A DNA stretch of 64,000 nucleotides from Miscanthus floridulus (taxonomy: Eukaryota; Streptophyta; Magnoliopsida; Poales; Poaceae), in NCBI RefSeq assembly GCF_019320115.1, contig NC_089593.1, positions 17,964,870-18,028,869 of the forward strand, written 5' to 3'. The first letter of the stretch is position 1; each line of letters opens with the position of its first letter. The translations under genes and the position numbers were made by a program. This document shows positions 1-10,960 of this stretch, in pieces. The notes beneath the pieces are model-generated. The model had not been told where the DNA came from. It saw only the letters and a list, made by a program, of their open reading frames with translations, and ran no database searches.

Positions 1-317
1 ACAGTAATTTGTGAGCGGAGAAAAAGCGGCCGCGGAACAACCAAAGTTTGGTGCGAAAAACTTGCCAAAATTTGAACTTGGCATTCTCGTGCTATAGAAG
101 TGTCGCGTGTAGGAGTACCAAACAATGGCACAACCCCTTTCAATTTCATCAAAAAAGAAAAAAAAAAGAAATGGTACAGACCAGTCGTGTCTCTCGTGCC
201 CAATGGTGTCCAGTCTGCTAATCACCATCTAACGAACAGAACGCAAGTAGTACGGGCATTATGCATGAGTCACGGGCCCACCCCCATGTTCTTCTCGCTT
301 CCTCCTTAATTGCAGCT
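1..317. repeat. Perfect copy of the region upstream of the first OVATE gene
   Basis: This segment is identical, base for base as far as I can compare by eye, to 23331-23647. Identity stops at 318, where the left copy runs into retrotransposon pol and the right copy continues into the 5' untranslated region of the OVATE gene. The left copy begins at the window edge, so its true extent is unknown. Open frames inside it occur in both copies and carry no recognisable domain. It could be the end of a preceding copy of a 23.3-kb tandem unit (318-23647), a displaced promoter fragment, or an assembly duplicate. Confidence 0.95.
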
Positions 318-2803
318 TTCAATGTGGCCCTGCTCCATGGATCGATCACCCATAGTCCAGCGGCGTTGGAGGACATGCTTAGGCACCTAAAACTCCTACA
401 GGTCAGAAGGAAGCATAGGGGACACCTGCTGACCGTCTGGCGATAACTTCAGCTATGAAACATGAAAGACATTGTGAATTGAGGCAGAGGACGGCAGCTC
501 CAGCTTGTATGCAACGGCGCCGACACGTTGAATGATCTTGAATGGTCCAAAAAACTTGAATGGAAGTTTGTTGTAGGAGCGGCGTGTAATGGAAGACTGC
601 ACGTATGGCTGCAACTTGAGAAACACCATGTCACCGACCTACAATGTATGCTCAGCATGTCCCTTATCTGTCTGCCTCTTCATTCTAGCTTGAGCACGTA
701 GAAGATGTTGTTTGACCAGTGCTTGCATGAGTTCACGATTCTGCATCTAGGTCTGTAAATCTAGAATTGCTGCTAATGAATCAATATCTAGCCCAAAGTG
801 TCATGGTGGATACCCATATAGAACCTCAAATGGAGAATGACCCAAAGCTGAGTGAGTTGAAGAGTTGTACCAAAATTCGGCGAGAGATAACCAGCGACTC
901 CATTGAGACAGGTAGGCATGAACAAAATAGCGTAGCTACGTTTCCAAGCACTGATTGACACGCTGCGTCTGGCCATTCGTCTGTGCGTGGTAAGATGAAC
1001 TTAGGCGGAGGCTGGATTCGGCTGATCAAAAGAGTAGCTGCCAGAACTTGCTTGTAAAGACCTTATCACGGTCATGATGGACTTTGGCAAGCCGTGAAGG
1101 CGGTAGACTATATCCATGAAAACTTGAGCAACCACGGCCACAGTAAACAGATGCTTGAGTGGGATAAAATGAGCAAACTTCAAAAATTTGTCGACCGCCA
1201 CAAAAATTGCATTAGCAGATCCAGAGGGAGGAAGGCCTTCCACGAAGTTCATACTGATCACTTCCCAAGATGCGGACGGCATAGGCAACGGTCGCAATAA
1301 CCCCGGGTAGCGGCTACGGTTAGGTTTAGCCTGAAGACATATATCACAGGACTGCATGAATGACCAAATTGTGCGGCGCATGCTAGGCCAATAAAATAGT
1401 CGCTTGATCCTGCTGTAAGTTGTTGGCGCCCCTAAATGACCGCCCAACGGGCTGGAATGAAGAGCCTGCAATACCTGCTCCTGGATTTGTGGCAAGAGTC
1501 CCAACCAGACTCTGTTATTATAGCGGATGACTCCATTCAACAGTGAATAAGGAGGTGTTGAATCTGTAGATGTGGTGAGACGAGCGAGTAGATTGATAGC
1601 CAACTGACTGGACGAGTAAGACTAAACCACATCTTCTAACCACTGATGCTGCACAGAGGAAATGGCAGACAAATGCTTAGAGTGAACTCGGTGAGACAGG
1701 GCATCAATAGCGCCATTGTCTACCCCTTTTCTATACTGGATACGGTACTGAAGGCCTTGAAGTCGTGCAAACACTTTTTGCTACCAAGCCATGTGGAGCC
1801 ACTGCTCATTGAGATGAGTCAAACTCTGATGGTCAGTATGGATGACGAATTCTGCTTGGAGAAGGCGCCATTGATCTACTGCCATCAATATTGCCAAATA
1901 CTCTCTCATACACCATAAGCCCCTGATTACAAAGACTAAGAGGTTTACTGATGAAGGCTAAAGGATGACCATGTTGATGCAGCACCGCGCCTATTTTGGA
2001 TCTAGAGGCATCAGTATCAATGTGGAAGGTCTCAGAAAAGTCTGGCAAGCTGAGTATAGGAGCAGAACAAAGATCATCCTTCAACAACTAAAATGTTGTA
2101 GACTGGCTGTCGGTCCAAACAAATGGCTGATCCTTCTTTAGCAGCTCGGTAAGTGGTTTGGCAATAATGCCGAAGTGGCGTACGAACTTTCGGTAGTATC
2201 CCGCTAGTCCTAGAAAACCATGGAGCTCTTTGATGGATGACGGAGTGGGACAATTGGCAACAACTTGTACCTTGGTAGGGTCTATAGACAGGTCGGCTGC
2301 TGTAATGACATGACCCAAGTAAGAAATAGATTCTTGCACGAAGCGACACTTAGACATTTTTAGTTTCCATTGGTCAGCCCGGAGCCACTAAAACACTTGA
2401 TGGAGGTGCTGAAGGTGTTCTTCAAGTGTCTGACTGTAAACCAAGTTGTCATCAAAGAATACAATGACAAACTTGCGGAGGCCAGGAGCTAGGGTTATGT
2501 TCATAGCGCCTTGGAATGTACCCGAGGCTCCGGTGAGGCCGAATGCCATAACTCTAAATTCGTACTAACCAAGGTGCGTTTGGAATGCAATTTTGTGTTC
2601 TTCACCAGCGCAGAGCAGGATCTAGTGGAAGCCAGCCCAGAGGTTGAGAGTAGAGAACCAACATGCATCATGCAACTCATCCATAAGTTGGTCAAAGACA
2701 GGCACCGAAAACTTAGATTTTTGTGTCATAGCATTGAGGTGTCTGAAACCCACGCAAAAGCAATAGGAGCCATCCTTTTTAATAACCAAGAGCATTGGGG
2801 AAG
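318..2803 (-). pseudogene. Chromovirus C pol, distal part: RT, RNase H, integrase
   Basis: Read on the minus strand from 2803. The reverse transcriptase resumes with a VIKKDGS segment, followed by a segment with LGHVITAADLSIDPTKVQ (about 2350-2280). RNase H follows (DTDASRSKIGAVLHQHG near 2000), then an integrase zinc-finger region (GGHLGAPTTY...CDICLQAK near 1450-1330), the core with MNFVEGLPPSGSA, and an SH3-like C-terminal region (GDMVFLKLQPYVQSS near 630-590). Frameshifts lie near 2090, 1910 and 1080. Stops around 350-460 sit where relatives have glutamine, consistent with CAG to TAG. The coding sequence would have made the enzymes for reverse transcription and integration. It cannot now be translated, and it ends at the duplication breakpoint at 318. 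Confidence 0.8.
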
Positions 2804-3204
2804 TGTCGATAGAATATCGTCGGCAGTCCACCGAGGGGTATCCCGCGATGGTAGATTTATTGGTGGAGGTGCGCGTGATCAGGAACCGGATGGTGACACA
2901 AGGCATAGAGACAGCGATTTAGATAGGTTTAGGCCGTCTGATCAACGTAATACCCTACGTCATGTGTCTTTGGTGTATTGTATTGAGTATGAGATGTATC
3001 GATCGTGTCCACTAGGGGACCCCTACCTCTCCTTATATACTCCAGAGGGGCAGAGTTACAAGGAAAGTAGCTTATTTGGTACTATACAATATCTTGCGGT
3101 GCACGCCGAGCAGCGCCGTGCACGCCTTGATCTTGTGGGCTGGGCTACCTCTGATGGTGCGACCCATGTCTTGTCTTATAGATACCAGGGGTCATACCCC
3201 CACA
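2804..3204 (-). repeat. 3' LTR of element D
   Basis: 401 bases, aligned by eye with 5511-5980. Shared features are the outer end near TCGATAGAATATCGTCGGCA, the TATATA promoter-like stretch near 3035, and the conserved CATACCCCCACA terminus. It is about 70 bases shorter than the partner LTR. Confidence 0.7.
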
Positions 3205-3536
3205 GCTAGTCTCCGAGCCTGATAATAGGTGACGTAGTCACATGGTGCCAGGGTCAGAAAGTAGAAGACCAGCCGAGCAGGCAACCAGTCTCCGGGCGTA
3301 GCCTCGAGATGAGAACAAGCACATTCACCGCAAGGTGAAGTGTGCCCACTTAGTCCCTGAGCCTACTGGAAGATGAAGAATGAATCTTGTAGCATGGTCA
3401 AAGAAAAAGAAGTCTAAAAGCTTTGCCGACGTCATCCGACATATGCGTATCAAGACCCTAGATGTGCTGCCCAAGATCAGCACCCTGATCCGAACAGCAT
3501 GGAGCAGCTTGGTAGCACACCGATGAGACATAGCAA

Positions 3537-4240
3537 GATCCGACCACCAAAGGAGTCCCCGGCGTAGCTGGCGACGTGCGAGCACTGAGGAGTCCCTGGC
3601 GTAGGTGGCGATGTCCAAGCACCGAGGAGTTCCCGGTGAAGCTAGCGAGGTCCGAGCACCGAGGAGTCCCTGGCATAGCTAGCGATGTCCAAGCACCGAG
3701 GAGTTCTCGGTGAAGCTGGCGATGTCCGAGCACCGAGGAGTCCCCGGCATAGCTGGTGATGTCCGAGCACTGAGGAGTCCTCGGCATAGCTGGGGACGTC
3801 CGAGCAGCGAGGAGTTCCCGGCGAAGTTGGCGAGGTCCGAGCACCGAGGAGTCCCCGGCATAGCTAGCGATGTCCGAGCACCGAGGAGTTCCCGGTGAAG
3901 CTGGTGAGGTTCGAGCACCAAGGAGTCCACGGCATAGCTGGCGATGTCCGAGCAGCGAGGAGTCCCCGACGTAGGTGCCGATGTCCGAGCACCGAGGAGT
4001 CCCTGGAGTAGGCGGCAATGTCCGAGCACCGAGGAGTCCCCGACGTAGCTAGCGATATCAAAGCACCGAGGAGTCCCCAGCGTAGGCGGCGATGTTCGAG
4101 CACCGAGTTGTCCTCGACGAAGCTAGCGATGTCCGAGCACCGAGGAGTTCCTAGTGAAGCTGGCGAGGTCCGAGCATCGAGGAGTCCTCGACATAGCTAG
4201 CGATGTCCGAGCATCGAGGAGTCCTCGGCGTAGCTGGCGA
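3537..4240. repeat. 37-bp minisatellite, about 19 copies
   Basis: Tandem units of 37 bases, typified by GATGTCCGAGCACCGAGGAG followed by TCCCCGGCATAGCTGGT. Variation lies mainly in GAGTCC/GAGTTC, GTCCGAG/GTCCAAG and the last ten bases. The period is not a multiple of three, so each minus-strand frame cycles through all phases. The unit lacks minus-strand stops in any phase, which creates long but probably meaningless open frames with a 37-residue period. The direct repeat GGTGAAGTGTGCCCACTTAG flanks the array near 3334 and 4250. Confidence 0.9.
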
Positions 4241-4984
4241 CCTCTGTGCGGTGAAGTGTGCCCACTTAGTCCTCGAGCATGAAGAATCCGAGTGTCGAGG
4301 AGTAACCGACGTATCTAGCGATGAAGCACGAGCGACGAACAGTCTGGTCAACTGATCGGCGATGAAGTGAGCATTGAGCAGAAGCGACCGGTGAACAGTC
4401 CGATCAACTGGTCGGCGACGAAGTCGATGATCCTAGCGGTCCGACTAGTTGATCGGTGGTGAAGTTCGAGCACCAGGTGATCCGAGCACCAGGTGATCCG
4501 ATCACCTAGACAATGATCCTGCAATACAAATATGTAGAACGAGTAGTACATGAAGTACAAATATATGAACTTTGGAGAAAAATCAGCAATGACGAAGAAA
4601 TAGCGTAAGTAGCTCGGTGATTAGTTGGTGTGAAGATGTATTTAATATAAACCACCCAAACAGTTAGTGTATAGCTGAGTCTTCAGCCCTAGCTAGCTTG
4701 TTAACTATAACGCGGAGCACAGAGCCCATGCACGTGTAGGAGGAACAGACATCGCTAAGGAGCCGCTGCCGACCACCCATAACGCAGAGGGCAAACTCTC
4801 GTGCACGTGTAGGGAGGAGCCGGAGACAGGGCCGTCTCTGGAGGCATCTGAGCATCAACAGGACTGTTCGAGGATTCGGAAAATCGTTTGGAGAGCAAAC
4901 ATGGAGAAAACGGGTCAGAGAAACATCATGGCGATTAACGAAGATTGGAGAATATTTAGAAAAATATTAAAGCGTGACTTAGCT

Positions 4985-5474
4985 TTAGACAGAATGCCTG
5001 GTCGGCGGCGTATGGCGCTATCTGGTCAGCGAGAGGATGGATATCTCCAACCTGGTTGGTGAAACTGCCCCTTAGGGCATCTTGGTAAGCGGCAGCGATG
5101 TTGGTGAACCCGAAAGGTAGGGCAGTAACCCTTGGAGTCTTCCGAGCAGCCTCCGATAGATCTAGATCGGTGGGTGGTCGGCATTGAACCAGAGTGTCCA
5201 GAGCCGATTCGGCAATGGAGAGGCAATCGGCGAGCTTCAGACCGACCCGATTGATAGATATGATCAGATCATCATTATTGATCTGCCTCCTCTAGTAGCG
5301 AGGAAGCGGGCGACGAGTTGTTGATGAAGGCGACCTTGGAGGCGGTTCTGAGATCGGATCTGCAGTTACGGGGGCTGATGTAGCCAGCGATGAATCATCG
5401 TCATGGACCGGCATGAATCTCCATGAGATTGATGACGAGAACGCGCTGTTGATTTGAAGTCTATCTGGCTCGCC
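4985..5474 (-). pseudogene. gag-like remnant of element D
   Basis: On the minus strand an ATG at about 5476 opens a short frame beginning MASQIDFK just inside the 5' LTR and primer binding site. This is where gag starts in grass Ty3/gypsy elements. It contains a Ser/Pro-rich segment and is broken by about 5290; a second open piece lies at 5026-5226. I see no zinc knuckle or protease. The assignment rests on position more than on motifs. Confidence 0.4.
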
Positions 5475-5487
5475 ATGGATCAAGCGC

Positions 5488-5510
5488 ACACCCCTACCTG
5501 GCGCGCCAAC
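5488..5510 (-). other. Primer binding site region of element D
   Basis: Directly inside the 5' LTR, the minus strand reads GTTGGCGCGCCAGGTAGGGG. This is the position and composition expected of a tRNA primer binding site. I could not assign the tRNA from memory with certainty. Confidence 0.5.
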
Positions 5511-5980
5511 TATCGACAGAATATCATCGACAGTCCTCCGAGTTGTATCCCACGAAGGTAGATTGATCGGTAGAGGAGCGTGAGATCAAGAACAAGAAGG
5601 CAACAGGGACACATGAGTTAGACATGTTCAGGCCATCAGTATGACGTAATATCCTACTCCTGTGGTATGTTGGTTTGTATTAGCTATCATCTGATATTGC
5701 GTGTGTTTGGAGGGGGTCCCTGCCCGCCTTATATAGTTCGGGGAGCAGGGTTAAGTCGGTTAGATCTGAGAGATAACCGAAAAGTAATAACTGATTATAG
5801 GAATCTTGGGATCATACATATTCTAACAGATCTCATAGTATCTTTGGGATATCTTCTAGATGTCTTGCGGAAGGCGCCAACCAGAGTCGTGCCCTACAAG
5901 GCTTCATCTTGTGGGCTGGGCCGCCCCTGAGGGCGCAGCCCATGTGGTCTGCCGTGGGTATCCGGGGCCATACCCCCACA
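5511..5980 (-). repeat. 5' LTR of element D
   Basis: 470 bases, partner of 2804-3204. The minus-strand start is TGTGGGGGTATGGCCCCGGA; the far end has decayed from CA to TA. A TATATA-like stretch (TTATATAGTT near 5730) matches the position of the promoter-like stretch in the other LTR. Confidence 0.7.
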
Positions 5981-6374
5981 AGAAGTGAAAGCACTGCTAC
6001 TACGTTGGATCAGACCTTGGCTCAACATATCTTGCACTTGGCGTTCAATTTCATCTTTCAACTTTGGTGGGTAACAATAAGGTCTGATGAAGATAGGCTG
6101 TGCTCCAAGAAGTAATAGAATCTCATAATCACAAGCATGGGATGGACGTAGAGCAGTTTGTTCCTGAAACAAGTCACTGAACTCTTCTAATAGAGGGTCT
6201 ACCACTGTCGGAATAGTTGACAGAGGATTGGAGTCAGGCACTTCGGGCACGCCTTCGATGTGTAGCAACATGTGCCAAGGCATTGCATCAGTCACACCTT
6301 GAAGCATCTAAATAGAACCTTCATAAGGTACAACCAACCATTTTTGTTTCTAGCCTACTTGCATCGGACTGTAA
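5981..6374 (-). pseudogene. Chromovirus C pol, proximal part (start of RT)
   Basis: On the minus strand this encodes the linker before reverse transcriptase and the start of its finger region: FSDLFQEQTALRPSHACDYE, then IFIRPYCYPPKLKDEIERQV and MLSQGLIQRSSSAFTS. The frame continues directly into 2803 once element D is removed. Two upstream TAG codons (near 6308 and 6348) replace likely glutamines. The protease that should precede this is missing, because an unrelated segment begins at about 6375. Confidence 0.75.
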
Positions 6375-6795
6375 GGCAGCATTTGGTTGGGAGACAAGGA
6401 AGGGTGGGATGGTCCTGTCTCTGGTTTGTGGGACGGGACGAGTTCATTTTCTGTTTGGTTGAGAAAGGACGGGACCAACCCGCTTTTTGTTTGGTTCAGA
6501 GACTTCAAAAGTGGGATGAGCTATTGACATATAGGGTCCACATCCATCAGATTTTTTTCTTTTCCCTTTTCTTTTTTTTCTTTTTTCTTCTTCCTTATTT
6601 ATTTTTTCCTTCCTCCTTTCCCTTCCTTTTTCCTACACACGCACGCATCGTCTTCCTCGTCCTCCCAGGCCCGCAGCATGACGTCGGCAGGGCGGAGCTG
6701 GCCCTCACCCACACGCCAGTAGCCAAAGGTCACCTGTGGCGGCAGCGGGTCGGATCTCGGCTGTGCGCTTGCCCGCGCGACGGCAGCCAGCTAGA
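6375..6795. other. Unidentified segment replacing gag end and protease in element C
   Basis: Coding similarity to the chromovirus is lost here. The left part (6375-6560) has repeated GGTTGGGA/GGTTGAGA and GGGACGGGAC motifs resembling a small DNA transposon. Next come a T/C-rich tract (6550-6640) and a GC-rich tract (6650-6790). I could not find matching terminal repeats or a target duplication, so an insertion with deletion is only inferred. Confidence 0.4.
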
Positions 6796-7936
6796 TCTCC
6801 CCCGCGGGTGAAATACATGGGATCGTTGGTTTGGGAATAGGAATTAAGCTGATCAACGAGATTGGAGAACTCAGTGACATAGGCAGACACGGTGGTTTTC
6901 TGATAGACATTGAACAGCTAGCGAAGTAGGAGTTCGTGCTGATCATGATAGAAGCGATCGTGTAGGAGGCGACAGAAGGTATCCCATGTAGCGTTCTCAA
7001 GCTGAGGGGTGCTGGACTGGTACCAACGATCGGCTGGCCCTTCGAGATACATCTCAGCAACGCTGATCCACATAGGTTCATCCACTTGGTACATTTTGAA
7101 GTATTTCTCACAACGGCGACGTCAATGGCGTGGATTTTCACCGTTGAACTTAGGAAAGGGCAACTTAGGAAGGCGGCCATGGTTGGCAGCGATCTGATTT
7201 GGGTCGGGCATATTGGAATGGCGTGGTGGGAGGGGAAATAGGCGAAGTGGTTGTGGATGATGAAGTGGTGGTGGATGTTGTATAGGTGGAAGCTGGTTGA
7301 GAGGTGGGGGGTGAGGAATTGGTGGCGGGTACTTGTGATTTGGTGGTAGAGGTGGAGGATTTGGTGTTGTGGTGGAAGATGCATCGAAAGAGATGGCAAA
7401 GGATTTGGTGTTGGTGTTGGTGTTGGAGGATTTGGAGGGGGAGGGAGGCGACGTACCCAAGATCCCGTGTAGTCTGTGCAACGCCGTGCCCACTGGGCGA
7501 GTCGACGACGGTGTCGGCAAGAGGCTGCGTGGACGCCGAAGTCGAGGTCGAAAAGATGCCTGGCTGGTGAAGCGAATTGTCGAACACCACGTGGTCGTAG
7601 TGTTTGGTGATCTTCTAGACCTTGAGGGAGAGGTCATCGACGACCCCCTCGAACTCTGGGCGCCTGGTGCCGAGGTCAATGGCGGCGGCCTCTAGTGCGG
7701 TGACGTGGCTGTCCTGCTCGGCGTGGACGTGCTCAAGGTTGAGGTTCTGCAGCGCGCCGCAGGCGGACTCGAGGTACTCGAAAAGCGAAGGTCAACGGCG
7801 GCGTCCCGATTCACGCGGCGCAGTCGAGGTCGGCGAATCGGCGCTCCCACTTTGCATCGTAGTCGTTGAATCGGCGGCCGAACTCCTCCTTGGAACGCTG
7901 GATCTCCTCCAGGATCATCTTCAGGTTCGGCTCCAT
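6796..7936 (-). pseudogene. Chromovirus C gag
   Basis: The minus-strand ATG at 7936 opens MEPNLKMILEEIQRSKEEF, a typical start for this group. Further on are LPKLPFPKFNGENPRH (about 7170-7120) and the capsid core ending VSAYVTEFSNLVDQLNSYSQ (about 6895-6835). Gag would have formed the virus-like particle. Frameshifts interrupt the Pro/Ser-rich middle. A stop follows NPRH where relatives have Trp (TGG to TGA). The C-terminal zinc knuckle is absent because of the unidentified segment at 6375-6795. Confidence 0.7.
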
Positions 7937-8010
7937 GGCTCCGAGCGATCTTTGGAACCAGGTGAAGTGTGGGTGAGGCGGATATGAGGCCAGGATGCGG
8001 GATCTGAAGT

Positions 8011-8020
8011 CTGATACCAA
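8011..8020 (-). other. Primer binding site of element C
   Basis: The minus strand reads TTGGTATCAG, followed by ACTTC. This matches the start of the TGGTATCAGAGC site used by elements primed with initiator methionine tRNA. It lies two bases inside the putative LTR end (TGTGAGCATC on the plus strand from 8023). Confidence 0.7.
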
Positions 8021-8249
8021 ATTGTGAGCATCACAGACATGGGGAAGGGGAAAGGAAGAACAAGGGTAGAAGAGCACAAAATTAGTTCAGAGGAGTGCTT
8101 CGAATTTAGAAAGTAATTCGATACATGTTTGAGTTGATGCCCTCTCTACTCCTCTGTCGTCTCAGGTTCTTATACGCTACGTCCTCGTCTACTTGATCCA
8201 GGCTGGACCGGCGTAGCGGCTGCTGGGCCTTCGTTGTCTTCTTTAGCCC

Positions 8250-8690
8250 TAGGCAAATTTTACCGAGAACCGAGAACCGAACCGAAAAAACCGAGAACCG
8301 AACCGAATTTACCGAGAACCAAAATCTCGGTTCCCTGTTTGGTTCCCATTTTCTAAGAACCGAAATTTGTTCGGTTAATTTGGTTCCTCCCCTCAGTTAA
8401 CCGAACTTAACGAGGAACCGAACTCCCACCTCTCGAAGACCCGGAGTCCCGGCGCCCCCCTACGACGGCCGACCTCCCGTGGCGCCGCATCCCCGCCCAG
8501 AGTCCGATGCGCCCTCCCGAGTCGCTGATTTTTTGGAAGCCGGAGTTGGTCGGTTAGTTCGGTTCGGAACCGGAACCAAAGCCGAACTTCGTTGGTACCG
8601 ATTTTTTGGAAAAACCGATCGATACCGAGTTTTCTAGGAACCGAAGAACCGAGGAAAGGATTCGGATCAGTTGGGTTCGGTAGTACGGAA
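8250..8690. repeat. ACCGAAC-rich foldback repeat
   Basis: Clusters of ACCGAGAACCGAACCG at 8258-8320 and inverted copies (TCGGTTCGGAACCGG, GGTTAGTTCGG) at 8545-8690 make a long imperfect foldback. I found no coding content or clean target duplication. It may be a degenerate MITE or the distal part of element C's LTR. Confidence 0.5.
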
Positions 8691-8886
8691 TGCCCAGGGC
8701 TGGTCTTCTTGGCTTGGGCTCAGGCGATGTAGCGGCCGAGCTGGTAGAAGAGGACTGCAGGTGGGGCCTGGGTGCTGCCATTGCCTGCCGCTGCCGGCCG
8801 AGTGCCCGCCATGCATGCACAGTGCCAACCAGGCAGGCAAACCCCCAGAACGTGTAATTCACTGCGGCCACCAACCAGTCAACCAC
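8554..8886 (-). pseudogene. Possible captured gene fragment (hydrophobic protein)
   Basis: A minus-strand open frame reads VVDWLVAAVNYTFWGFACLV, then GTVHAWRALGRQRQ and a Ser/Ala-rich stretch. The first ~25 residues look like a membrane helix followed by a basic segment. The frame has no ATG at its start, being open upstream to about 8930, and it ends in the ACCGAAC repeat. I do not recognise the family. It could be an exon fragment carried by a transposon, or a chance frame in GC-rich sequence. Confidence 0.25.
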
Positions 8887-8987
8887 CGGGACGTGAGCTT
8901 TTACCTTCTGACCGTGCAGGTGCAGATGAGCAACGCAAACCCCAGAGGCCGGCCCCAGATCCTAGGCTGGTACGTGGTACCACAAGT

Positions 8988-9234
8988 AGCCCCTTGTTTA
9001 GTTCGTGAAATTTGGAATTTGGGGCTACTGTAGCACATTCATTTTTATTTGACAAATAGTGTCCAAATATTAACTAATTAGGCTTAAAATGTTCGTCTCG
9101 CAATTTCCCACCAAACTGTGCAATTAGTTTTTCTTTTCGTCTACATTTAATGCTCCATGCACGGGCCGCAAACATTCGATGTGACAGGTACTGTAGCAAC
9201 TTTTTGGATTTTGGGGTCCAACTAAACAAGGGCT
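8988..9234. mobile_element. Tourist-like MITE 1
   Basis: Inverted ends TAGCCCCTTGTTTAGTT and AACTAAACAAGGGCTA bound a ~245-base AT-rich segment. The interior motifs (GCTACTGTAGCAC, ACTAATTAGGCTTAAAATG, CGTCTCGCAATTTCC) are typical of a large grass MITE family. Similar sequence recurs at 59741-59984. No coding capacity. Confidence 0.75.
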
Positions 9235-9575
9235 AGGTTTAGTTCAAAAAAAATTTCAACTCAAACTATCACATCAAATCTTGCGGCACATACATGGAGT
9301 ATTAAATATAGATGAAAAAAAACTAATTACACAGTTTGGTTAAAAATCGCGAGACGAATATTTTAAGACTAATTAGTCCATGATTAGCCATAATAAGTGC
9401 TACAGTAACTAACACACGCTAATGATAGATTAATTAGGCTTAATAAAATTCGTCTCGCAGTTTTCAGACTAGCTATGTAATTAGTTTTTTTATTAGTATC
9501 CGAAAACCCCTTCCGACATCCCCGAAAATCCGATATGATATCCAAAAATTTTCATTTCGCGAACTAAACGCAGCC
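9231..9575. mobile_element. Tourist-like MITE 2
   Basis: Ends GGCTAGGTTTAGTTC and GAACTAAACGCAGCC (inverted, about 13 of 15 matching) enclose ~345 bases with the family motifs ACTAATTACACAGTTTGG and GCGAGACGAATATTTTAAG. It abuts or slightly overlaps MITE 1, so one may have inserted into the edge of the other. Confidence 0.65.
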
Positions 9576-9779
9576 TAACCCCATTTGCAATTGCAACAAG
9601 AGTACAGTACTTGCTATGCCACTCGTGCAAGGTCTCTTTCGAAATCCTTTCCATGTCTAATACCAGTGCTTAATCAGCCTCAGGGTGCTTAGCTGGATAA
9701 GCTGCAGCTTGCCTCTTGTATTCTCAAAACTCCATCCTCTTGCGGCGCCATGCAGAACTTGGCAGCCAGCTGCGCGGAC

Positions 9780-10960
9780 GGTGAGACAAGCCACACTTTT
9801 CTCTAGAAAGTGTTTGCTTCGTGTCGCTGCTCGCTAAAGATTGCGGCGCACCCTCCGCATCCTCACTCATTTGCACGTGTTGGCTCACCGATAGAAGCTT
9901 GGCAGACGTTTTGTTTGCCACACGCTCGCGCCACAGCATGGTAGACTTCCTTCCCCTTGTAAACATGCCACATTGGGTTTCTGGCTACATCGAACTCGTG
10001 GCGAGCAAAACAAATAAACAATGGTTAGTTTGGGAGGCGATCAAAACCAGCCGCACGGAAGGAGGACCAAGTCGCACTTTCTCTAAAAGGTGTTTGCTTC
10101 ATGCCGGTGCTCGCCAAAGGTTCCAGCGTGCCCTCCACTCCATGTTCGCATCCCTGCTCATTTTCACGTGTTGGCTCACCAAATAAAACTTGGGCGGACG
10201 TTTTGTTTGCCACACGCTCGCGTCACGACACAGTATAGGCGTCACCTAGTAAACTCTCCACGTCGGATTTCTGACTGCATCAAACTCATGGCGAACAAAA
10301 CAAAGAGTCTATTTGGGAGGCGATCGAAACCAGCCACGCAGAAGGTGAGACAAGCGGCACTCTCTCTTAAAGGTGTTTGTTTCGTGCTGCTGCCCGTCAA
10401 AAGGTTCTAGCGCGCCATCCGCTCCACGTCTGCATCCCCGCTCAGCGACGGAGCCAGGAATTATACTTAGGGGGATCGGCCAAAAGAGCCAACATATAAA
10501 AACTAAGTGTAACTCAACTCGTTAGGTTCCTTGTGATGACTGTCGGGATTAATTCATTGACTTGAACGAGTGCTCACATATAAAATCTAAGGCGCTATTT
10601 TTTGAGTGGTAAGTGACATGCCCGTTAACAGCAAGACATCCAGGGTGACTTTGTAAATCTTGAGTACCGACTCGGTCTTTTTCATTGTGATAATTTTATT
10701 ATCTAGTCGTATTTTGTATGATTATATTATCTAGAAGATATTAATAGGTATATATGATAAAAATTTTATATAATCTTTTTTTTAATATAAATAAAAAATA
10801 TTAAATCATACTACTAATTTGTTGTTGTTGTGAAATGTTAGGGGGGGGGGCCATGGCCCCTGCCAGCCCCCCTTGGCTCCGCTAGTGTCCCCGCTCATTT
10901 TTTTCGTGAACGCGCTAGAAGCGTGTGTTTCATTAAGAGGTTTAAAAAATACATCCCTAT
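9780..10960. repeat. Tandem repeat, unit about 285 bp, split by a hAT-like element
   Basis: GTGAGACAAGC (9780, 10343), CTCATTT(G/T)CACGTGTTGGCTCACC (9866, 10157) and GACGTTTTGTTTGCCACACG (9905, 10197) recur at about 285-base spacing. This gives two full copies and a third that is interrupted at 10443 and resumes at 10888. Units differ by several percent. Short open frames inside are not conserved between units. Confidence 0.75.
10443..10887. mobile_element. Non-autonomous hAT-like element with 8-bp target duplication
   Basis: The exact direct repeat TCCCCGCT flanks the segment (10435-10442 and 10888-10895), as expected for hAT transposons. The imperfect inverted ends are CAGCGACGGAGCCAGG and, on the other strand, CACTAGCGGAGCCAAGG. 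The 445-base interior is AT-rich with a G10 run at the right and has no open frame of note. It split the third unit of the ~285-bp tandem array. Confidence 0.8.

Larger units (their letters stand above)
2804..5980 (-). mobile_element. Non-autonomous LTR retrotransposon D inserted in element C
   Basis: This element has two related but diverged LTRs (2804-3204 and 5511-5980). It lies in the minus orientation, with its LTR beginning TGTGGGGGTAT. It splits the reverse transcriptase of element C between the codons for GLIQRSSSAFTS and PMLLVIKKDGS. Flanks are GGAAG (2799-2803) and AGAAG (5981-5985), a target duplication matching at four of five bases. The interior holds a gag-like remnant next to the 5' LTR and a long minisatellite. 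I saw no pol, so movement would have needed proteins supplied by another element. The strong LTR divergence suggests an old insertion. Confidence 0.75.
318..8250 (-). mobile_element. Decayed Ty3/gypsy chromovirus C, truncated at its 3' end
   Basis: On the minus strand the order is LTR remnant, initiator-Met-type primer binding site (8011-8020), gag (from 7936), reverse transcriptase, RNase H and integrase down to 318. The element is interrupted by another LTR element (2804-5980) and by an unidentified segment at about 6375-6795 that replaces the end of gag, the zinc knuckle and the protease. Coding stops abruptly at 318, past the integrase core but before a complete chromodomain and with no 3' LTR, exactly where the duplicated OVATE upstream sequence begins. 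Many in-frame stops read as CAG to TAG. The outer edge of the LTR near 8250 was not resolved. Confidence 0.8.

Noticed and set aside
100..446. Small open frames in the duplicated upstream segment
   Set aside because: Present identically in both copies only because the DNA is duplicated; no motif, and the second one runs across the 317/318 breakpoint.
3458..4103. Long minus-strand frames over the minisatellite
   Set aside because: They result from a stop-free 37-bp repeat whose period is not a multiple of three; no start context or domain.
3537..4240. CRISPR array
   Set aside because: Units are contiguous without unique spacers, and the DNA is plant nuclear.
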